DNA from: Planctomycetaceae bacterium
GTDB taxonomy: Bacteria > Planctomycetota > Planctomycetia > Pirellulales > Thermoguttaceae
Assembly: GCA_031287585.1 (NCBI GenBank)
Contig: JAITST010000508.1
Span: 1 to 14,925 of the forward strand
DNA length: 14,925 bases
Reading direction: 5' to 3'
In this document: in pieces, positions 7,882 to 14,925 of the stretch
Numbering within the stretch: position 1 is the first letter of the stretch
How the letters are laid out: every line of letters begins with the position of its first letter
Translations under genes and position numbers: made by a program
The notes under the pieces: model-generated
Told to the model about the DNA's origin: nothing
What the model saw: only the letters and a program-made list of their open reading frames with translations
Databases searched by the model: none

Positions 7882-9885
7882 ATGCAAACTCCCGTCTCCC
7901 CGTCTAAAATCCGCTTACTCTCCCAGTCGATGATAAACAAAATCGCTGCGGGAGAAGTAATCGAACGTCCGGCAAGCGTTGTGAAAGAGTTGCTGGAAAA
8001 CTCAATTGATGCTGGTGCGACGCGTATTGACGTATCGGTAGCCAAAGGCGGTACCGACTCAATCCGCATCATCGACAACGGACGCGGTATCAATTCCGAC
8101 GACCTCGCGCTCGCGTTGTCACCGCACGCAACGAGTAAAATCTCCGAGACAGACGACTTATTCAAAATCCAGTCGTTCGGTTTTCGCGGGGAAGCGTTGG
8201 CATCAATCGCGGAAATTTCGCAGATGACCCTCCGCAGCCGAACACGGGATTCAGACGAAGGTGCTGAAATACGTAGTGTCGGCGGCGAACGTTCCGAAGT
8301 GTCAAAGTGCGGACATCCGGTCGGTACGACAATAGACGTGAGTAATCTGTTCTTCAATACACCTGTCCGCCGAAAGTACTTGCGTTCAATCCCAACTGAA
8401 TTTGGACACATCAACGAAACGTTTGTCCGTATAGTTTTGCCGCATCCAGATATTCACTTTACATTACGTCACAACGACAGAATAGTATATGAGTTACCAG
8501 CGGCGGGAAACAGTGTTGACCGAATCGCGGTTCTGTTTGGTGAAGACGCGGCGAAATCGCTGATAAGAGTGAGCGATGACAAATCGGCTGATATTACAGT
8601 ACAAGGTTACGTCGGGCATCCGAACAATAGCCGTTCTAACAACCGCCTCCAATACATCTTCCTCAATGGGCGTTACATAAGAGACAAAGCCCTGCTTCAC
8701 GCGTTAACGGAAGCGTATCGCGGTTTGATGACGGTAGGACGTTTTCCAATCGCGTTCATAGAATTACAAATGTTACCGGACTTGTTTGATGTCAACGTTC
8801 ACCCAACAAAAATCGAAGTACGTTTTCTGGAATCAGACCGTGTATATTCACGTTTTTTAGGAGCAATCCGCAGCGCACTGGCTGCATCAAATCTGAACAA
8901 TTACCAATCGTTACCGCCGAAGCAAGTAACAACTGCACCGGTTTTCCCAAACGACAAACCGGTAATCCCCGACACACCAGAACCACCGGAGGAACAAAGC
9001 GAGTCAGAATACGAGCAATCAAACGATGAGTTGCGTCAACGTGTGTTGTCGTGGGCAAAAGCAAGCGAAACAAGACCCGGAAAGCCGAACGAAGAAAATG
9101 AAAGTGCTAACGGTGATAACGATAACGTTGATATAGAAAACATAAACATTGACGAGGTACTAAAAAAGTACGCCGCAATGAGACCTGTACAACGTCACGA
9201 CAGGAACACATCTATTTCCGAATCAAACCAAAACGATTTATTACCATCAATAGTAGAAACGCCGTACATAACATCTCAAACACCCCAATCCAATTCAACA
9301 CCATCAACAGAAACATCGCAACCAAAAGTAATTCAATTTCATAATCGTTACTTGATCCTCGAAACAACAGACGGCATAGCAATAGTTGACCAACACGCAC
9401 TGCACGAACGTATCTTATACGAAAAGTTGAAACAACAAATTGAATCAGGAAACCTAGCCGCACAAAAGTTGCTGGTACCGATACCGGTAGACCTGATGCC
9501 GACAGAATATGCGTGCGTTATTGAACAAAAAGAGTTCCTCGCGGAGTTGGCAATAGAAATAACCCCATTCGGCGGCAACACTGTCCTGATAGAGTCGTAC
9601 CCATCAATCATAGAACGTACAAACCCGCATGACATACTGTTAGCCGCGTTGGAGCCGCTAATGAACGCTGGTAAAAAAATGGGAAAGTCAGACCTAATAG
9701 AAGAAATCCTACACATGGTAGCATGCAAAGCGGCGGTAAAAGCGGGAGACGAACTAACGCCAGACTCGGCAGAAAAACTAATGCAACAAGCAAAAAAAGA
9801 GGCAAACGCCCACCACTGCCCGCACGGTCGTCCGTCAACAATAATTTTCACTTGTGAAGAGTTAAATAAGTTGTTTTTGAGGTAA
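7882..9885 (+). CDS. mutL: DNA mismatch repair protein MutL, nicking type
   Basis: Links mismatch recognition by MutS to strand removal. 667 residues. The amino-terminal GHKL ATPase (about 1-335) shows E36 and N40 in KELLENSIDAG, DNGRGI at 65-70, GFRGEAL at 100-106, FLNGRYIRD at 260-268 and K310 in HPTKIEVRF. A low-complexity linker rich in Asn, Asp, Glu, Ser and Pro spans about 336-484. The carboxy-terminal dimerisation domain (about 485-667) has the endonuclease motif DQHALHERILYE at 503-514, which fits DQHA(x2)E(x4)E, plus ACK at 614-616, CPHGRP at 646-651 and FLR at the very end. These are the known marks of MutL proteins that nick DNA themselves in bacteria without MutH. The ATG at 7882 is the only plausible start: the open frame upstream, back to a stop at 7825, contains no ATG, GTG or TTG. 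No clear Shine-Dalgarno site is seen. It follows rpoC by 136 bp and is convergent with the restriction gene. Confidence 0.97.
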   Translation: MQTPVSPSKIRLLSQSMINKIAAGEVIERPASVVKELLENSIDAGATRIDVSVAKGGTDSIRIIDNGRGINSDDLALALSPHATSKISETDDLFKIQSFGFRGEALASIAEISQMTLRSRTRDSDEGAEIRSVGGERSEVSKCGHPVGTTIDVSNLFFNTPVRRKYLRSIPTEFGHINETFVRIVLPHPDIHFTLRHNDRIVYELPAAGNSVDRIAVLFGEDAAKSLIRVSDDKSADITVQGYVGHPNNSRSNNRLQYIFLNGRYIRDKALLHALTEAYRGLMTVGRFPIAFIELQMLPDLFDVNVHPTKIEVRFLESDRVYSRFLGAIRSALAASNLNNYQSLPPKQVTTAPVFPNDKPVIPDTPEPPEEQSESEYEQSNDELRQRVLSWAKASETRPGKPNEENESANGDNDNVDIENINIDEVLKKYAAMRPVQRHDRNTSISESNQNDLLPSIVETPYITSQTPQSNSTPSTETSQPKVIQFHNRYLILETTDGIAIVDQHALHERILYEKLKQQIESGNLAAQKLLVPIPVDLMPTEYACVIEQKEFLAELAIEITPFGGNTVLIESYPSIIERTNPHDILLAALEPLMNAGKKMGKSDLIEEILHMVACKAAVKAGDELTPDSAEKLMQQAKKEANAHHCPHGRPSTIIFTCEELNKLFLR

Positions 9886-9899
9886 ATGCGGACAGCGTC

Positions 9900-9953
9900 T
9901 TTTGCGAGATTTGCTGTTTTGAGCCGATAGGTTTTTAGAAGATGCCTGTAATT
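9900..9953 (+). repeat. Intergenic repeat copy 1, between mutL and the restriction gene
   Basis: Bases 9910-9942 match 14643-14675 in the same orientation at 31 of 33 positions; extended left to 9900 (against 14633) the match is 38 of 43. The right part, 9926-9953, also matches 14610 down to 14579 on the minus strand, with 27 identical bases, one mismatch and gaps of 1 and 3. It contains two similar half-units, GTTTTGAG (9916-9923) and GTTTTTAG (9931-9938). No stable hairpin was found inside it. It fills almost the whole 66-bp convergent gap and its right end overlaps the stop codon of the restriction gene. Confidence 0.8.
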
Positions 9954-12747
9954 ATTTTCCTTCAACGGCTTTGATTTCTTTTTCGGTCAGTCCGTAAAGT
10001 TGGTAAACTATCTCGTTGATTTTGTCTTCGCAATATGCAATTTTTTCCTCAATCTGATTGATATTCATTGTAAACCTCGTATTAATCTTTTTTACATTCA
10101 ACTGTAAAAGTTGCTCAACAAGTCGAACAATGGTATCGTGAATTTTTTTATCTGCTTTGTCACACACATAAATAGGAAATTTTTCAAGGTCAATTTTTTT
10201 TAATTGCGGAGTACTGTTTTTATTTGTTACCAATTTATTAGAATACACAAACTGAAAAAGTTTTGAATTGAATAAAGCCGTAAGGTATTTTAAGGAATTG
10301 TTAGTTCGATTATTGAAAATAAAGTACAATGATTGTTCGGGATAAACACCGGTTTTGTCATACGTTGCAACTATGAAATTACCTGTTTTACGAAGTAATA
10401 CTTTTTCTTTTACACCCAGTTTGTTTCTATCAACAGTGCGTCCCGTAATGTTTTCTTTCTTAAACTCAAAGAAGAATGGGGTTATCGGAGAAAATCTTTG
10501 GATACTTCTGCCACGAATTATTTCTATCTGTTTTTGATTCTTTCGTTTATCTGTAATTTCTGACGATACGCAACCTATCCCGGAAGTTGTTTCCGCAACC
10601 AGACCGAGCGATTTACATTTTTTATTGATAAAGATTTTGTTCAGTATTTTTGCTACTTTATCGCTACTCTCATACGTAAAACGATATTCTACATCCCCCA
10701 AGTATTCTTGCGGCGTTTTAATTTGTGTTTTCTTATTAAATTCTCCCACGACAATTTTGAAATTTTCCACCGAAGATTTTCTATGTACAAAACGAAAAAT
10801 TAACGTATCCGCAATAACACCGGGGAAAGGAACTTTATAAAGTAATTCTTCTATCTTAAATTGACGTAAAATTTTTTCACGCAGTGCAATAAATTGATTG
10901 TTAAAACCCAATCGGTCAGGAACAATAAAAGAAAAATAGCCATTTTTATTTATTAACGCCAAACCTTTATGAACAAAGTATTCATATAGATTTGGCATAT
11001 AAGTATTGCCGTGATACTTTTCAATCAGGTACTGTTGTGCCTGCCGGTTTAAAATATCGTTACCAAATTTCCCATTTAATGAAACCCACGGCGGATTGCC
11101 GATAACGGCATCGAACCCGTCATTCTGGAATACATCGTGAAAGGCGCGGTTCCAACTAAACGGTTTGATTTTTTTCTCGTCCTTAAAATCAGGTTGTTCA
11201 TCATAATAATCCGTATCAATCAGACTATTTCCAACCTTGATATTATTTTCAAGCGGCGGTAAAACTTTTTCGTGAAACAATCGAAGTTGCGTTTCAATAC
11301 TTGCCTCGGTTTCACCTTCCATACATTTTAACAGCAAACTCAACTTCGTAACTTCGACAGCATTTACGTCAATATCAACACCGAAAATGTTATTGAGCAA
11401 GATACGTTTCTTTTCAGCGGTTGTCAAATTTCCTTCTGGCGTGAGCGTATCGTTTTTCCCGCCTTTGGACTGTTTACCATTTTTACTATAATAATCTCTG
11501 TGCCAATCGAGCAAGTATTGATATGCGCCAAGCAAAAAACTGCCGCTGCCGCAAGCAGGGTCAACTATTTTAATTTTGCAGACCCCAATCGGCGTTTTAT
11601 TTTGTACCAATTTGCCGATGGTATTTTGTACGATATAGTCCACCACATATTGCGGAGTATAAAACACGCCGCCTGCTTTTCGTACTTCCGGCTTCTCTCT
11701 GACTTTAGCAATGTGACCAGTCGTAATGTGAATGACTTTACCGAGAAACTGTTCGTAAGCACTTCCTAAAATTTCCACCGGCATTACGGAAAAGTCGTAA
11801 GGGGACGGATAATACAGTTCATTGACAATGGTTTTGAGAACCTTGTTATCAATCAAAAGTGTCTCACTAATACGGTCTTTTTCAAAGTCGAAAAGTCCCG
11901 AATTATATTTTTCATCAGCACGTTCAAAAAGTCTGAAAATATTTTTGTAGAAATCTCCCTGCTGAATTGCATTTTTCAACGAATCCTGCGATTCAACACC
12001 ACGGTCTTCCGCAATCCGCAGGAAAATAATCCGGTCAATGGTTTGCTGTACAACAAAATTGATTTCGTCTTCGTTAAGTTGTTTATTTGTACGGCAAATA
12101 GACGTTGCCAGATAAGTTCTCCAATTATCAAGTGATTGGAGAAACTCTTTGTCAACCGTTGACGTACCTTTTTTATAAGTGTCGCTTGGGACATATTTAT
12201 CAAAACTTCCTTTGAGAACATTTTCTTTGCTGAACGTGTTCCAGAGGAAATCAAATTCTTTCAAGTAATCTTGAAAAGTCAGATATTTGATTCGTGCTTT
12301 CGATGCACTGTCATACGGATTCGGTTTTTGGGTACAATCGTAAATAGCGAACTCTTCAAAATCCGTAATGATGCTGATAGGCAGTTTTGCACTCCAACCG
12401 TATCGGCGCACCTGATAGGCAGGTTGAATTTCATCTTTTATGACAACACTCGGTTTCTTCGCTTCCACAAAGAAAAGCCGCTTACCGCCGACTAATCGAA
12501 AAGAATAATCGGGGGCTTTGGTCGCCTTACCGACTTTAACTTTCTCTTCGTGTATGACTTCACGATACGATTCCGCGTATCCGTTTTCATTGTCCACGTC
12601 CCAGCCCAACGCTTTGAAAAACGGGTCTATAAAATCACGGCGTGTTTGAGTTTCGTTGTAATCGGAATTTTTGTAACTCTCGTATTGCTTCGAGAATCTT
12701 TCAACTAACTCCGCAATTTTTTGATTCGCAATTTCTTTCGTCGTCAT
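9952..12747 (-). CDS. Type IIG restriction enzyme and N6-adenine methyltransferase, single chain
   Basis: A 931-residue protein that appears to join restriction and modification in one chain, as in the Eco57I-like type IIG enzymes. The amino-terminal nuclease-like domain has RRDFIDPFFKALGWD at 36-50 and a PD...ExK site (D80, E95, K97, in VEAKKP). The central methyltransferase has GVFYTPQYVVDYIV from 360, the cofactor-binding DPACGSG at 396-402, IFGVDID at 454-460 and the catalytic NPPW at 551-554, typical of adenine-N6 methylation. The carboxy-terminal third, from about 640, looks like a TaqI-type specificity domain (SGIGCVSS around 722-729, then LTALFNSKLFQFVY), ending in a helical tail. It is AT-rich, most strongly in this last part. 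ATG at 12747 has no clear Shine-Dalgarno site but lies just ahead of the conserved part. It lies 82 bp downstream of nadB and convergent with mutL. Target sequence cannot be read from the protein. A methylase-only activity is possible if the nuclease site is inactive. Confidence 0.88.
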   Translation of the reverse strand: MTTKEIANQKIAELVERFSKQYESYKNSDYNETQTRRDFIDPFFKALGWDVDNENGYAESYREVIHEEKVKVGKATKAPDYSFRLVGGKRLFFVEAKKPSVVIKDEIQPAYQVRRYGWSAKLPISIITDFEEFAIYDCTQKPNPYDSASKARIKYLTFQDYLKEFDFLWNTFSKENVLKGSFDKYVPSDTYKKGTSTVDKEFLQSLDNWRTYLATSICRTNKQLNEDEINFVVQQTIDRIIFLRIAEDRGVESQDSLKNAIQQGDFYKNIFRLFERADEKYNSGLFDFEKDRISETLLIDNKVLKTIVNELYYPSPYDFSVMPVEILGSAYEQFLGKVIHITTGHIAKVREKPEVRKAGGVFYTPQYVVDYIVQNTIGKLVQNKTPIGVCKIKIVDPACGSGSFLLGAYQYLLDWHRDYYSKNGKQSKGGKNDTLTPEGNLTTAEKKRILLNNIFGVDIDVNAVEVTKLSLLLKCMEGETEASIETQLRLFHEKVLPPLENNIKVGNSLIDTDYYDEQPDFKDEKKIKPFSWNRAFHDVFQNDGFDAVIGNPPWVSLNGKFGNDILNRQAQQYLIEKYHGNTYMPNLYEYFVHKGLALINKNGYFSFIVPDRLGFNNQFIALREKILRQFKIEELLYKVPFPGVIADTLIFRFVHRKSSVENFKIVVGEFNKKTQIKTPQEYLGDVEYRFTYESSDKVAKILNKIFINKKCKSLGLVAETTSGIGCVSSEITDKRKNQKQIEIIRGRSIQRFSPITPFFFEFKKENITGRTVDRNKLGVKEKVLLRKTGNFIVATYDKTGVYPEQSLYFIFNNRTNNSLKYLTALFNSKLFQFVYSNKLVTNKNSTPQLKKIDLEKFPIYVCDKADKKIHDTIVRLVEQLLQLNVKKINTRFTMNINQIEEKIAYCEDKINEIVYQLYGLTEKEIKAVEGK

Positions 12748-12829
12748 AGTAATTTTTTGATATTTTCAAAATTGTTCGCGTTATTTGAACTACGTCGTCA
12801 CCGTTTGTACTTACGTCACATTCTCTCCT

Positions 12830-14434
12830 CTACAACAACACCTGTTCATTTACCAACACTGTATGCTCCGCGACTTCTTTTGCGTTTGGAAAATCTTCCC
12901 GTTCGTGCGCGCCGCGTGATTCTTCGCGGTTTATCGCTCCTTTGATTATCAACGCGGCTACCGTTAACATATTCTGTAGTTCCCAACCTTCCGCCGACAG
13001 GAACTGGCAATTTTCTACTGTCTTCGCCCACTTTTCCACGTTCCACGCCGCGTCCGCCAATTGCTCTCCGTTTCGCACCACTCCTACCTGCCGCCACATC
13101 AAACTCTTAAGCGCGTTACGCATATCGTTCAAATCTAACTGTTCAATCGGACGGTCACTTGTAATTGGCGGATTTGAAATCGGCGAAACGTCGAACTGAT
13201 TTTTCCGTAACATCGCGAACTGCGACGCGAGTGAGCCAGTCGCCGCACCGAAGACCAACGCCTCTAAAAGACTGTTTGATGCCAATCGGTTCGCACCGTG
13301 CAAACCCGTACTCGCAACTTCCCCCGCTGCCCAAAGTCCCGGCAGCGATGTTCGCCCGTTCTTATCCGCATACACGCCGCCCATCGCGTAATGTGCGCCG
13401 GGTCTAACCGGAATACGGTCTTTCGCGATGTCGATTCCAAATAACCGGCACGTCTCCGCGATACCGGGGAAACGTTTGTAAATCCAGTCGGCGGGCTTGT
13501 GCGTTAGGTCGAGATAAACGTTCGGATGATTCGTTTTCGCCATCTGCGCGACAATCGCCTTGCTAACAATATCGCGCGGAGCGAGTTCGCCGCGCGCGTC
13601 GTAATCGTTCATAAAACGGTAGCCCTTGCGGTCTATCAGGTACGCGCCTTCGCCGCGCATCGCCTCTGTAATGAGATGACGGCTGCTGCCAGCAATGTAC
13701 AAAACTGTCGGATGAAACTGAACAAACTCGAGGTCGCGAACCGCCGCGCCAGCACGGTACGCCATCGCTACACCGTCGCCCGTCGCTATTTCAGGGTTTG
13801 TCGTTTCGCGGTAAATCTGTCCGAAACCGCCGCACGCGAGAATCGTTTGCTTCGCCCAAATCAGTTCTTTCTCGTCGCGTTTTTTCCAATACACAATCGC
13901 ACCGCGGCAACCGGATTCGTCGGTCAACAAATCGAGTGAGAACGTGTTTTCCCAAATACGAATGTTCGGACGGCGCAACACTTCGTCCATCAACGCCCGC
14001 ACGATTTCCTTTCCGGTCGCGTCGCCTTGCGCGTGAAGAATCCGGTCATTACGATGCCCGCCTTCGCGGGACAAAGCGTAGCAGTCGCCGCTTTTGTCAA
14101 AGTTAGCGCCATAGTTGATAATCTCACGAATCTGTTCGGGACCGTTATGAACGACTTCTTCGACTATCGAACGTTCGCACAACTCGCCGCCAGCGGTAAG
14201 CGTATCTTCGACGTGACGTTCAAACGTATCGGTGCTGTCCCAAACGGTAGCGATACCGCCTTGTGCCTGATTGCTGTTCGAGTTCAAACCGCCGGCTTTG
14301 CAAAGCAGCAACACATCGCAGGTTTCAGAAGCCGCCAAAGCAGCCCGCAAACCAGCCGCACCGCCGCCGATAACAAGGATGTCGGTAAAAAAATGAGAAT
14401 GACGATTAGGATGAAATGGAACAAGATAGCGCAT
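12830..14434 (-). CDS. nadB: L-aspartate oxidase
   Basis: FAD enzyme that oxidises L-aspartate to iminoaspartate, the first step of de novo NAD synthesis, feeding quinolinate synthase NadA; cytosolic. 534 residues from the chosen start. Visible: FAD-binding loop GGGAAG at 23-28, SREGGH at 122-127 followed by RILHAQGDATG, QFHPT at 239-243, EAMRGEGAYL at 257-266, LAPRD at 284-288, HYAMGG at 348-353 and GLHGANRLASNSLLE at 377-391. E124, H241, R287, H348 and R383 correspond, with an offset of three, to E121, H244, R290, H351 and R386 of E. coli NadB, which separates it from succinate dehydrogenase and fumarate reductase subunits. The start is ATG at 14434, directly before RYLVPF. The frame stays open 53 more codons to a TTG at 14593, but that extension has no ATG and no family-like sequence. 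No clear Shine-Dalgarno site. nadA and nadC are not in the window. Confidence 0.95.
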   Translation of the reverse strand: MRYLVPFHPNRHSHFFTDILVIGGGAAGLRAALAASETCDVLLLCKAGGLNSNSNQAQGGIATVWDSTDTFERHVEDTLTAGGELCERSIVEEVVHNGPEQIREIINYGANFDKSGDCYALSREGGHRNDRILHAQGDATGKEIVRALMDEVLRRPNIRIWENTFSLDLLTDESGCRGAIVYWKKRDEKELIWAKQTILACGGFGQIYRETTNPEIATGDGVAMAYRAGAAVRDLEFVQFHPTVLYIAGSSRHLITEAMRGEGAYLIDRKGYRFMNDYDARGELAPRDIVSKAIVAQMAKTNHPNVYLDLTHKPADWIYKRFPGIAETCRLFGIDIAKDRIPVRPGAHYAMGGVYADKNGRTSLPGLWAAGEVASTGLHGANRLASNSLLEALVFGAATGSLASQFAMLRKNQFDVSPISNPPITSDRPIEQLDLNDMRNALKSLMWRQVGVVRNGEQLADAAWNVEKWAKTVENCQFLSAEGWELQNMLTVAALIIKGAINREESRGAHEREDFPNAKEVAEHTVLVNEQVLL

Positions 14435-14578
14435 TTGAGATGAGCGTAGGTTAAGGTTAGTGGAGGAAACTTTGTCTTCAATCACCGGTAGATGAATGGT
14501 TACAATTCGGTTGTATTGTTTATTGTTCAACTGTACTTCCCAAGTAACTGTGGAAAGAACCAACCGGCAAATACCGTA

Positions 14579-14610
14579 AATTACAGTAGGCAACTTCTAA
14601 AAACTCTATC
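14579..14610 (-). repeat. Intergenic repeat copy 3, inverted and partial
   Basis: Read on the minus strand from 14610 to 14579 this matches 9926-9953 of the plus strand: GATAG, then GTTTTTAGAAG, TGCCT and GTAATT are shared, with one mismatch, a 1-base and a 3-base gap. Its 11-base core CTTCTAAAAAC (plus strand 14594-14604) is the exact reverse complement of 14664-14674 in copy 2, so copies 2 and 3 form an inverted pair within the same intergenic region. Confidence 0.65.
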
Positions 14611-14632
14611 ATTTCGTTTAACAAGTCTCTAA

Positions 14633-14675
14633 TTTTACGGGGTTTGCTGTTTTGAGTCAATAGGTTTTTAGAAGA
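14633..14675 (+). repeat. Intergenic repeat copy 2, direct
   Basis: Same orientation as copy 1: 31 of 33 identical over 14643-14675, and 38 of 43 over the whole span. It lies just upstream of the promoter of the right-edge gene. The two half-units GTTTTGAG and GTTTTTAG are conserved, and the two differences in the 33-base core both fall between them. Confidence 0.8.
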
Positions 14676-14701
14676 AGGTGTGTAAACTTTAGTGGGGGAT
14701 T

Positions 14702-14709
14702 GGTATAAT
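14702..14709 (+). promoter_or_regulatory. Extended -10 promoter of the right-edge gene
   Basis: TATAAT at 14704-14709 is a perfect -10 hexamer, and TGG directly before it gives the extended TGnTATAAT form. The -35 position (about 14680-14686, GTGTAAA) is a poor match, as is common with extended -10 promoters. Transcription would start near 14716, giving a leader of about 37 bases before the ATG at 14753. Confidence 0.65.
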
Positions 14710-14741
14710 GTATTTTTTCTCTCCGTTCCCCTTTTACAGAC

Positions 14742-14747
14742 AAGGAA
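14742..14747 (+). promoter_or_regulatory. Ribosome binding site of the right-edge gene
   Basis: AAGGAA, 5 bases before the ATG at 14753. With the promoter upstream it supports a real coding start for a gene of which only the beginning is visible. Confidence 0.65.
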
Positions 14748-14752
14748 GTCAC

Positions 14753-14925
14753 ATGTTTACTATCACCTCCCGTTCAGCAACCGAAGCCCTGCTTCACGAA
14801 AAATTTCAAGCCCTTCTCTCCGAACTTGATACCGTTGGCGATAACGCAAGTCCCAGTCACGTCCTCGACACGGTGTTTGATTCTTGGGGACGACTTTCTC
14901 TTCACCGCGATTCGAAAATTGGGTA
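14753..14925 (+). CDS. Unrecognised protein, 3' end missing
   Basis: Open from ATG at 14753 to the right edge, giving 57 complete codons. The visible protein begins MFTITSRSATEALLHEKF, then an acidic helical stretch (LLSELDTVGD) and a segment with VFDSWGRLSLHRDSKIG. There is no signal peptide or membrane segment in this part; it looks like the start of a soluble protein. I do not recognise the family. A good extended -10 promoter and a ribosome binding site at the right spacing, and codon use like the core genes, support that it is real. It is divergent from nadB across 318 bp, so the two may share regulation, but nothing in the visible part links it to NAD synthesis. Confidence 0.7.
   Translation, partial: MFTITSRSATEALLHEKFQALLSELDTVGDNASPSHVLDTVFDSWGRLSLHRDSKIG

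Larger units (their letters stand above)
14435..14752. other. Divergent intergenic region between nadB and the right-edge gene
   Basis: 318 bp without a recognised gene. It holds the inverted partial repeat (14579-14610), the direct repeat copy (14633-14675), the promoter of the right-edge gene and its ribosome binding site. A promoter for nadB must lie on the minus strand here, but I could not pick a convincing -35/-10 pair. The minus-strand frame of nadB stays open through 14593, which I regard as untranslated leader. Confidence 0.7.

Noticed and set aside
9886..9951. Intrinsic terminator shared by mutL and the restriction gene.
   Set aside because: No stable stem followed by a T run was found on either strand; the gap is filled by the repeat.
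12790..12820. Short direct repeat (TACGTC...CAC) in the gap between nadB and the restriction gene.
   Set aside because: Only about 6-8 bases and not linked to a promoter, so chance is likely.
1..14925. CRISPR arrays, tRNA or rRNA genes, riboswitches, transposase or integrase genes.
   Set aside because: Read through the gaps on both strands and saw no regular short-spaced repeats, cloverleaf-like sequences or mobile-element enzymes.

Overview
The window looks like a chromosomal segment of a Planctomycetota bacterium, possibly Pirellulales-like. This rests on recalled sequence style only: the NadB amino terminus (a RYLVPF motif leading into the FAD-binding glycine loop), the wording of RpoB around the rifampicin region, and weak or absent Shine-Dalgarno sites at several genes. 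No search was run, so the phylum is an inference. Overall GC is near 50% in the core genes and lower in one accessory gene.

Layout. Bases 1-3307 (+) carry rpoB, open at the left edge and missing roughly its first 130-170 codons. A 115-bp gap with a perfect 15-bp hairpin leads to rpoC (3423-7745, +), which has a strong ribosome binding site. After a 136-bp gap with a second GC-rich hairpin comes mutL (7882-9885, +), with the full set of motifs of the nicking, MutH-independent type of MutL. Convergent with mutL, on the minus strand, lies a single-chain type IIG restriction-modification enzyme (9952-12747), and 82 bp upstream of it nadB, L-aspartate oxidase (12830-14434, minus). A 318-bp divergent intergenic region separates nadB from a plus-strand gene that starts at 14753 and runs off the right edge; it has a good extended -10 promoter and ribosome binding site but is not recognised.

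How the parts work together. rpoB and rpoC encode the two large subunits of RNA polymerase. MutL serves mismatch repair. NadB makes iminoaspartate for de novo NAD synthesis. These are housekeeping genes. The restriction-modification gene is the accessory element: it is AT-rich, and its carboxy-terminal specificity part is much more AT-rich (about 32% GC by hand count of 10081-10800) than its amino-terminal part (about 44% in 480 sampled bases), which suggests transfer and exchange of the specificity domain.

The most unusual structure is a set of related short repeats around the nadB plus restriction-modification block. One copy lies between mutL and the restriction gene (9900-9953). A direct copy (14633-14675) and an inverted partial copy (14579-14610) lie in the intergenic region upstream of nadB. 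They could be ends of a mobile unit or members of a dispersed intergenic repeat family. No CRISPR array, tRNA, rRNA, transposase or integrase gene was seen.
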